Positions 54,608 through 64,000 of a DNA stretch of 64,000 bases are shown here, piece by piece. The notes below the pieces were generated by a model that did no database searches, had not been told where the DNA came from, and worked only from the letters and a program-made list of their open reading frames with translations. Each line of letters starts with the position of its first letter. The first letter of the stretch is position 1. Source of the stretch: Hypholoma sublateritium FD-334 SS-4 (Eukaryota > Basidiomycota > Agaricomycetes > Agaricales > Strophariaceae). A program made the position numbers and the translations under genes. The DNA is taken from positions 124,001-188,000 of the forward strand of contig KN817593.1 in assembly GCA_000827495.1 (NCBI GenBank), given 5' to 3'.

Positions 54608-56092
54608 CTACTGCCCGTCCGTGGGCGAAGGATTTGACGGCGAAGACAGCGGTATCGCCTTCCCCGTGGATGCACCCCCCCGAGATTTCCTGAGAGCGCG
54701 CAACGTCCGAATGTCACCGCCCCCTTCCGCAGCGGGCGCCAGTGCTGGCCGGATGGAGCCCTGCCGCTCGATGTGCGATACAATACTCGCAGAGCGCGTA
54801 GGCTGCACCTCCGCGCGCGAGCGTGACTTCAGCAGCTGCGCGACGACGACCGTGTTCTCGCGCGAAAGTTCGCCCGTCGTGTCCGTCCCCGGCTCCGACG
54901 GCGTGCGCTGTAGTAGCACAGCGGGGGGTTCCGCCTCCGCGGCGGACATTGCGCGCGGGAGGTCCTCCGGCCGGATGGTCGACGCGTTGCTATTGCGGTC
55001 GCTAGCGATCCGCGTCGGCGTGGGTAGCGGAGCGGAGAAGGGCCCTGGATGGCCTGGGGACGCGGTGGGGTCCTCCGCCGACGGCGCGGAGCGCAGGGTG
55101 TATGCCGACGCCTGCGAGTACATCGACGCTGAGTCGACGTCCGACTGATCGCCGTTGTCAATCGCGCGGTAGGTGTGCTTCGAGCTGCGGCGCGAGACAC
55201 GCTTGCCGGTCGTCGGCTTGCGCACCGGCGGACGGTAGGACGAGGGTATCGATATCGGCGGCAGTTGAGACGGGTTCATGTAGGGATGCGGATTGGGAAG
55301 CGCAGCAGGAGCTGCGTCCAGTTGGGCTTCGTCCATGTGCTCGGCGAAAGGCGTGGCATCTGCAAGGGATATTGCATGTGCGAGAGGCTGGTGCGTCGTT
55401 TCCACCTCCCCGTTGACGAATGGTGAAGGCGGTGAATCCTGGTAATGAACAAATTCACTGCTGTATCGAGATGTCCGTCTGATATCGTCAAAGGACGTCC
55501 GTAAGAAGGGGAGCGTGATCTTCGTCCCAGGAGATCCGGCTTGATATTGCGGAGCGGAATCTGGGTATTTCAAGCGCGCATATTCGGATGCCATTGCGTA
55601 CTTTTCCATCGTATCAGTGCCAACATTCTGTGATGGTGCTCCATTTTGCCTCTTCAAACGAGAGCGTCGGCGGCGCAGGCAGAGGTAGATGGCCAGTCCA
55701 ACTATCAGTATCAGCAAAATACCACCGGATACGGCAATAGCAACAATGTTGAGTGTCGAAAGATGTATTCCTGACCCATGGCTCGTGTTCTGGGCTGGGT
55801 GGATGACACTTTGTGTGGGTGCCGCGGACGAGAGCACACTAGAAGACGGGGCTACGCTTGTTGTTACAAGATTCGTAGCTAGAGCGATGGGCGTGCTCTC
55901 TGAGGTTATTGAGATTGTCGTGTTGGAAGTGGATGGTGAAATAGTAGTCCTCAGAATGGAGCCATCAGATGCGCTGGACGGGCCAGAGCCTGGAGGTCTC
56001 GCTCCTGGAGCTGGAGAAGGTCGCGAAGCGGCGTCTGAAAGCACGGTGGTGGTGGTATTATTGAATAAGGTCGACGAGAACGATTCAGTCAT
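54608..56092 (-). CDS. Single-pass Ser/Thr-rich membrane protein, unknown function
   Basis: An intronless 494-residue frame. A Ser/Thr/Pro-rich N-terminal region of about 110 residues has many N-x-S/T sites and is probably heavily O-glycosylated outside the cell. One transmembrane helix follows at about 115-138 (IVAIAVSGGILLILIVGLAI), with a basic stop-transfer (LRRRRSRLKR). The cytoplasmic tail of about 350 residues is disordered, with many Ser/Pro and Arg-Ser motifs (KRVSRRSSKHTYRA) that look like kinase sites. No cleavable signal, so type III topology is likely. The architecture recalls wall-stress sensors and signalling mucins, but no WSC or other sensor domain is visible, so the role is unknown. 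Confidence 0.75.
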   Translation of the reverse strand: MTESFSSTLFNNTTTTVLSDAASRPSPAPGARPPGSGPSSASDGSILRTTISPSTSNTTISITSESTPIALATNLVTTSVAPSSSVLSSAAPTQSVIHPAQNTSHGSGIHLSTLNIVAIAVSGGILLILIVGLAIYLCLRRRRSRLKRQNGAPSQNVGTDTMEKYAMASEYARLKYPDSAPQYQAGSPGTKITLPFLRTSFDDIRRTSRYSSEFVHYQDSPPSPFVNGEVETTHQPLAHAISLADATPFAEHMDEAQLDAAPAALPNPHPYMNPSQLPPISIPSSYRPPVRKPTTGKRVSRRSSKHTYRAIDNGDQSDVDSASMYSQASAYTLRSAPSAEDPTASPGHPGPFSAPLPTPTRIASDRNSNASTIRPEDLPRAMSAAEAEPPAVLLQRTPSEPGTDTTGELSRENTVVVAQLLKSRSRAEVQPTRSASIVSHIERQGSIRPALAPAAEGGGDIRTLRALRKSRGGASTGKAIPLSSPSNPSPTDGQ

Positions 56093-57636
56093 GGTGAAAG
56101 TTCTTTCGAAGAATGGAGAAGTCGAAGGTAAAGGAAACCGATCAAGATAAAGAGAATTAGAGTCCTGCCTGGGACGTCGGTGTACTGAAGCCTAGAAAGA
56201 GAAAAAGGATGTGTGTAATCATGCGTAAACCTGCCCACTTCGCTAGGAGTTATAAGCCCGCAGCGGCATAGCCATGGCCGTGTTGCGCCAGAGTGCATTG
56301 CCTCTTCGATCGACTGCGGGTTAAAATAGATGACCGCAGCGATAGATTGAAACATGACGATAGTAACGTAACCCTGGTCTATTTGAAGACGCTTCCTAGC
56401 AAAGTAGGTCGGGACTCGGCACGTTTAGAGGTTACAACCCAACATGCATCACATGGCGCGACTCGCAAAGTCGAATTACTGCAACGGCTAGCAACGGCTG
56501 TCCTCCAACTGCTGAATGACGGGTGACTTCAGGTGATGAAGTCATAAACTAGGACCGTACGTACAACCACGAATTCACGCTCATATTATCGACGCCAACT
56601 CCAAATTTGAAACGTTATTTGACTGCGGTTTGCGTGATGTTTGGGATAGCCCTGGTGCATACTAGCCGGGTTCGGGCTTGTGTTATTCGCCCTCAAGTCG
56701 TACTGTCGCATCGGCTCTCGTCAAGCTATTGACCACGTTTATCTTCAATCCATAGTGATGGCGAACCAAAGAGGGCAGCGAAGGTGAAGTGCAACGTCGT
56801 TGAAGGAGGCAAACGACCGTGACAAGAGCTAGCTAGAGAGACGGGAATTTCCGGAGACCGAGGCCCAATTCAGACGAGTGACGTAACCCCACCAAGCTTG
56901 TTCACACGAAAACTCCACCGTATCGGCCAGTCCGCAACTCTCCTAGAACCATCTTATCCTTCTCTTTGTGACCAAGAGCATTCTATCCAGAAGATACAGA
57001 GGGTTTATTTGAAACACTACGCACGTGAAATGCCTCCCAAGGTTGGCTGTTCCTTCAGGGTTGAAATACCCGACACAGCGCTGGCTCATTATTCACTTCG
57101 TCTTCTTGTTTACAGCCTGCTCCAAATGAACCTTTCTGCCAAACAGAAGGTGTAGATTATTTGAATGAGGATATTCGTATTCTTGTAAAAAATCTCTAAC
57201 TAATTTCCAAAGCATGCTCCCTGCAATCGTGTTTGAACAAAAACACCTACGCCCCCGAAAAGTGCGACCGCCATTTGCGGAATCTATACGAATGTTGTCA
57301 GCGGATGTACAAGGCAACATCAGACGAGGGAGAATCGACAGCATGCCCCATGCCACAAGTTGTCAATAGGTGGATCAAAGATCATCCGCGCAAATGAGAG
57401 CAAGGCTTGCGTATCCCTTTATAGAAATTGTTTCCTTATTGATCGAATCATCAACGTCGGCAGCTCAGTCACGTATGCTATAACATTCCAAGGCCGGATA
57501 CCAAACACAAGTAAATCTATGGGGTTAATCTAAATACTGAAAACTCTAGACCACTATCTAAGGGTCAATATTATGCTCACATACTTACGAATTACAGTTT
57601 TGAATCTAGGTGATACATGTACAAAAGAAAAGTTGA
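56093..57636. other. Intergenic stretch
   Basis: About 1.5 kb holding the upstream region of the membrane-protein gene and the 3' side of the subtilisin gene. Frames of up to 88 codons have no recognisable content. No gene called. Confidence 0.5.
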
Positions 57637-59659
<2,023 letters not shown>

Positions 59660-60960
59660 CCTATAGATGGTGGGCTTATATCGTTAGGCAATCCAGAAAA
59701 TTATAGTGTAGAGTGAGCACCCGAACCGACAACTTTTATGCTTGAGCGCCGATTTTTAGGGTCTATCGGTAGGCGCACCAACAGCGCTAGCATATGGAGT
59801 CTCTGCAGTGCTTGTGCATTTCGGACATGCCGCCATCGCTGGGAGAGCAGGCTACTGCACTCTGGGCCAGTTCTGGAATGTAATACGAGCTGTCGGGGCG
59901 AGAATCAAAGGCGCAAGAGAAGTACTGTTGAAACTAGACTGGAAAGCGGACGTTCTATCAAGCCCACAAGGTCGTGAAGTCGAAGCATCGTGATGGGAGG
60001 ACCGACAGTGTATAGGCGGCATAAAGGCACCCTAAAGTCCGAGGTTCCATGTGCGATGATCATTTTTCCTCAAGAATGTCCGAGAATGGCTCCGCAAACT
60101 ATGCCCATAGAGTAAGTTGCCCTAATCGATCGAGAAGACATATTATCGTGGTATGATTGTTCGCATAGGCGCCGTGTACCAACCCGTACCGAGGCCCCAA
60201 TCAGCGGGCCTTCCGGGGGACAGAGAGATGCCTAGAGCCCTGAGAAGAGCCACAAGTTCGAGAAACGCCGAAGTACCCGGTGAAGTCTAGGTGAAGACAG
60301 AAAACAAAAAAGAACATTGAACAAAGGAGCAGGAAGTCATCTTCCTGACTTGTAACTTGTGTAGCTTTGAAGTATTCCGATAGAATAAGATTCGTTGAAA
60401 AGCTTCCGCAGGAATAGATTGATAATCCTCGCAGGATGACTCATGATGCAACTTTGAGGATATTGAGGCCTGCATCGGGAAATTGGGGGCGGAGAGATCA
60501 ACACATAGCTGGCAAGATATAGCAATATATGCCCCGAAAATTGGTGAAAAGTCTCTAATATATACAATTATTGCAACGTTGTATTTCATCTCATTTATAG
60601 GACGCTGGAGGTGGCTCGACTCGCAATGTCTCTAAGAATTTGCTGTGCTGAGAAAATGTATCAACATTGCAAATATAATCTCAGTCGGAATGCTTAGTTA
60701 TAAAGTTCAAGAGTTGATCAAGAGCTGATCGCAAACTAGAAAAATTGAGTAGAAATGAACATCGCTAGAATACTTCTGTGCTGGAATCAACAGATATAAA
60801 GGGCGGTGGGCTATGTAGAAATGCCCATCTACGCAATAGAGATCGTTAAGGCCAGAAACAACATACTGGTGTTCTTGGTCCACATTAAATATATTGGGAG
60901 TCTTACCGTATAAAGAAGAACNCATTCAATGTTCAGATCTTGTGAGACCCAAGCAAAAGA

Positions 60961-61085
60961 TGAATCTTACATGATTATACCACGAATCGAAGTATTATTT
61001 GATAGAAAATAATAGCCATCCCATAAAATGCCACATAACTTGCGACACACCTTGTAAGGTTGCTCATGTACATCACGCTGGTAGT
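60961..61085 (+). repeat. Direct repeat copy 1
   Basis: Shares AATCTTA..TG.TATACCA..AATC.AAGT, GATAG.AAAT.ATAGCCATCCC and GTTGCTCA..TACATCAC with copy 2, about 225 bp downstream. Similar order and spacing, moderately diverged. Confidence 0.6.
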
Positions 61086-61185
61086 TATTATTAGATGAAT
61101 AATGATTGTGGAGTCTTGGCGGAGTCACCCATATATGCGACATAGATACTAGACGTCCAGGCCTCGTAAGGTCCAAATTCAAAGA

Positions 61186-61310
61186 ATAATCTTATATGGC
61201 TATACCATAAATCAAAGTGGTGGTTGATAGGAAATGATAGCCATCCCTTCACATATCATATAGTTTGCAACGCAACTTGCGAGGTTGCTCAAATACATCA
61301 CAGTGATATT
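61186..61310 (+). repeat. Direct repeat copy 2
   Basis: Second, diverged copy of the unit at 60961-61085, in the same orientation. It may be a subterminal repeat of the adjacent CACTA-type element. Confidence 0.6.
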
Positions 61311-62398
61311 GCTACAAAATGCGCAACAGTCGTGGAATCATCCATGATGTATGCAATGCGGCGTGCTATGTATTCAGGTCGGGTAGAATCCAATCGAAAA
61401 GATGGTTATTGTATAATCATGTCTTTATTTGAAGTATGTGACGTAGTCATAAGACGAACCATGTCTTATCACGATGAACGTCCACTGCCACTCAGATACA
61501 TTAAACAGGATTTATTATAAAACGTAGACACAATGGTTAAGTCCAAACATTTGTAGGTAACTAAGTCCTATCCTACTCAGGCTGCATCAGAAAGTTCAGA
61601 TTTTGGCGTATAGTAAATGTAGCATTAATATGCCAGGCACGTAGCATCATATAGCACCTGTAGTGATTGATAGATGCTCAGTAGTGCTGTGTATGGTTAT
61701 GTAAAAGCTACGCAGTAGTCCATAGTATTAAGCAACACCTTTCAAGTACCCAGAAATGTGATGGGGCAGCTCTGTAGCGATGTGTCCACCTGAACGCATC
61801 TGCTATGTGGTATAACTTTACTACACAGCAACANAAATTTCTAGAGCCATCCATAGACCTATATAACATTTGTACCCTCCAAACTAACGATGAGGCAGAA
61901 AAGTCCAGTCAAAGTGAACTTTACATCGTTGAGTTGCAAACTTGCACTTAGAAGGAAAANAAAAATTCTGAGTATTATTACTGATTGACATGTAAAGTAA
62001 GTGGAAAGAACAATTCTTTGTCGAAGTACTTATTAAGAAAGTATTCCNAGCAGTAAACTGTGCTATTGTCTTTAGTAAACCTTCGATCTGCATGTGCACC
62101 AAACCTAGGAGTCAGACTGACAAAAGCACGAATTTGATCCAAAGGAAGTATATCTCCCATTACTGCGCCATCAGTACGCCTTGCTCTTGTCAGCAGATAT
62201 AACGATGATGCAGGTTCAGGAAAAGAGCCACGTAATGTTCTTGAACCAGATACCGAGCAGTTGATTTGGGGAACTATATCAAATCGCTTAACATACGTTA
62301 AAAAGCGGTCACCTCCTAAGATTTGAGGATGTAAAGCAGTTGGTACAATGCGAAAGATTATCTGAATTTCAACAACAATGTGTCCTAAAAAATAAAGA

Positions 62399-64000
62399 TC
62401 AAAATGAAGCCCCTCCCATTATACAATTAACTGATTTACCTGCAAGGCCGCATGATGGCCATTCTTTAGTTGGATTGATGTTCGCAATGACCGAATCACN
62501 ACTGCCGAAGGGATAGTCTGTGCTGGGAGAAAAAGCTCTTACTGTGGTTGCAGGCAGGACACGATGAGGAGCATGATATGTCTTGTTCTGGAGCCGAAGT
62601 TGATGCCACACTTCAAGTTGACTGAAAGGAAGGGCACATTTACTGGTTGAGATGCGACGGCCGCCTATAGCAGTAATACATGTTGACTTTTCCACTGATT
62701 TTGAGGCCAAGCTCATTNGGTGTATGTAATCTCCAAGTGCTGCCTGGAGATCAGGTAATTGAAACTGATTTGCAGCCTCTTCGACAGACAAGCGTTTTCC
62801 AATGTGGTCGCGTGCTAGATGGAAAGCTNTGTGCTTTGAAGATTGGTGGGTACNATATGGAAGGGAAGGTGGTGGTTGCTGCTTTTTCAATTCAGCAGCG
62901 AGAGAGAAATAGTCGACCAGTAGATCNTTAGAAGATCCAGTCATAGGTGATGTTGCATGTACGCCAGCAAGTGCAAGTAATTCTGTTGTTGTGTTGACTT
63001 TCTTCGTATTTCTGGTGCCCAGACTTGACTCTTCAGGTATAAGGTGGCTTCNAAAGTCAATATTTGCTTCTACTAGGGACGTTGCAATGTTAAATTGACG
63101 TAGTTTTTCCGTGCGATCTAAATATCGACATATTTGTGATTCATGCCCCCTATTATTGCTTGTACGCGATGGATCCTTGACCACTTCAATATGTGCATGT
63201 TCTGTTGCGTCAGCAGACCATTGAATTGCGACTCCATTTGCACGTATATTGGACACAACACTTTGTAGAAACTCGAGCTTAGGAATATGCCAGTTCTGAA
63301 TGTCGGATTTTTTTCCTCGTCGTGCTTTGGCGTCCAGAATAGCCTGCTTGTTATCATGAAAATCCTTCAGAGATTGTGTAATTCTGGTACACATTTCTTC
63401 ATCGATGAGAGTCGATTGAGCCAGGTAGAAAAAGTCCAAAATTGACCGAATTGCCTTTAGGAACGGCGGAGTGACTGAACCAGCAATGACTGATACTATA
63501 TATCTTTGAATGTTTCGATGTTCACGTCCTGTAACCTGCTTGAGCCCCGATATCCCTTGACTAAAGTGACGATGACCTGTGTGCTGTCGTAAAATGGAAA
63601 AACGAAAGTCGATTTCTGCAGCGCCAACTGCGTAGATACACCATTTCGCTTGATGATCCCAGAATTGCTTGTGCCAGTGGTGTAGAGGCTCTGACGTGAG
63701 GAAAATGGATGGTTCTGCAAGAGGGTAATCTCGCCAAAATGGGCGATGAACACCGTTGAGCCGAAAATTCTTTGCCTCTTTGACATACATATTGAGGCTT
63801 CCCCAAGGATCAGTGACAATCTCTTCAACCNCCATCAGCTGTGAAATAGTGGTAGATGCAGTTCTAGGCTCATGCTGGAAATTGTCGCCAAATTGTTTGT
63901 AGGATGCCATCGTGACAGAGGAAGTTTTTGCAGCCACTCCTGCGATAAGACCTGATTCTGGAGTGTCCACTATATATGCAGCAAGTGGAGTGAAGCAGAA
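62399..64000 (-). mobile_element. Plavaka-type CACTA transposon, transposase C-terminal part
   Basis: The minus strand is open from the right edge to a stop at 62399, about 530 residues. It reads LAAYIVDTPESGLIAGVAAK, YKQFGDNFQHEPRTASTT, EIVTDPWGSLNMYVKEAK, HRPFWRDYPLAEPSIFLT, SEPLHHWHKQFWDHQAKW and ISGLKQVTGREHRNIQRY. This is the conserved core of Plavaka transposases of Agaricomycetes, which I recognise from the order of these blocks. The N-terminal half lies beyond the window. The frame has no internal stop, but several N bases suggest a collapsed multi-copy repeat, so activity cannot be judged. Confidence 0.85.

Larger units (their letters stand above)
59660..62398. other. AT-rich stretch with repeats near a transposon
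   Basis: About 2.7 kb without a convincing gene. It includes the subtilisin promoter side and two related direct repeats near 61 kb, and N bases occur at 60922, 61834, 61960 and 62048. Much of it may be the untranslated 3' part of the neighbouring Plavaka element, but I found no element end (CACTA). Confidence 0.5.

Overview
The window reads as nuclear DNA of a mushroom-forming basidiomycete (Agaricomycetes). Genes are broken by many short introns of about 45-70 nt, mostly GT-AG. Several families are typical of this group: Plavaka-type CACTA transposons, leucine-rich F-box proteins, HET-domain proteins, CFEM GPI proteins, single-pass Ser/Thr-rich membrane proteins, and expanded Hsp70/HSPA12-like ATPases. 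No bacterial operon, CRISPR array or clear RNA gene was seen. A few N positions mark ambiguous assembly.

Layout. 0-10.8 kb: an F-box gene cut by the left edge, a DHA1-type MFS exporter, a small single-pass membrane protein, a PrpF-family isomerase, a lactonase-type beta-propeller enzyme and a CFEM GPI protein. 11-20.9 kb: a HET-domain gene tail to tail with an Hsp70-like gene (copy D), an internally deleted TA-flanked DNA transposon, a type II membrane protein that may be a glycosyltransferase, and a C2H2 zinc-finger protein. 21-30 kb: a broken F-box gene, a penta-EF-hand protein, an orphan protein and the SAGA subunit Spt7. 30-39.9 kb: the vacuolar membrane protease Pff1, divergent from SPT7; two paralogous small secreted proteins; a long gene-free purine-rich tract; and the APC/C activator Cdh1. 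40.5-46.4 kb: a tandem array of Hsp70-like genes, A intact, B reduced to its two end exons, C intact. 46.6-52 kb: an MIT-domain protein, an unrecognised protein with a possible beta-grasp C-terminus, a TPR-like helical-repeat protein and acireductone dioxygenase. 52.3-54.3 kb: a roughly 1.9 kb inverted-repeat element with subterminal TCTTA motifs. 54.6-59.7 kb: a 494-residue single-pass membrane protein and a proteinase K-like subtilisin. 59.7-64 kb: AT-rich repeats leading into a Plavaka-type transposase that runs off the right edge.

The genes do not form one pathway. Conserved housekeeping genes (SPT7, PFF1, CDH1, PEF, ADI1) are interleaved with fast-evolving accessory material. The accessory parts most worth following are the four-member Hsp70-like family with its convergent HET neighbour, a GC-AG intron shared by two tandem copies but GT-AG in the third, the paired secreted proteins with a conserved segment bounded by dibasic sites, and the uncharacterised inverted-repeat element.
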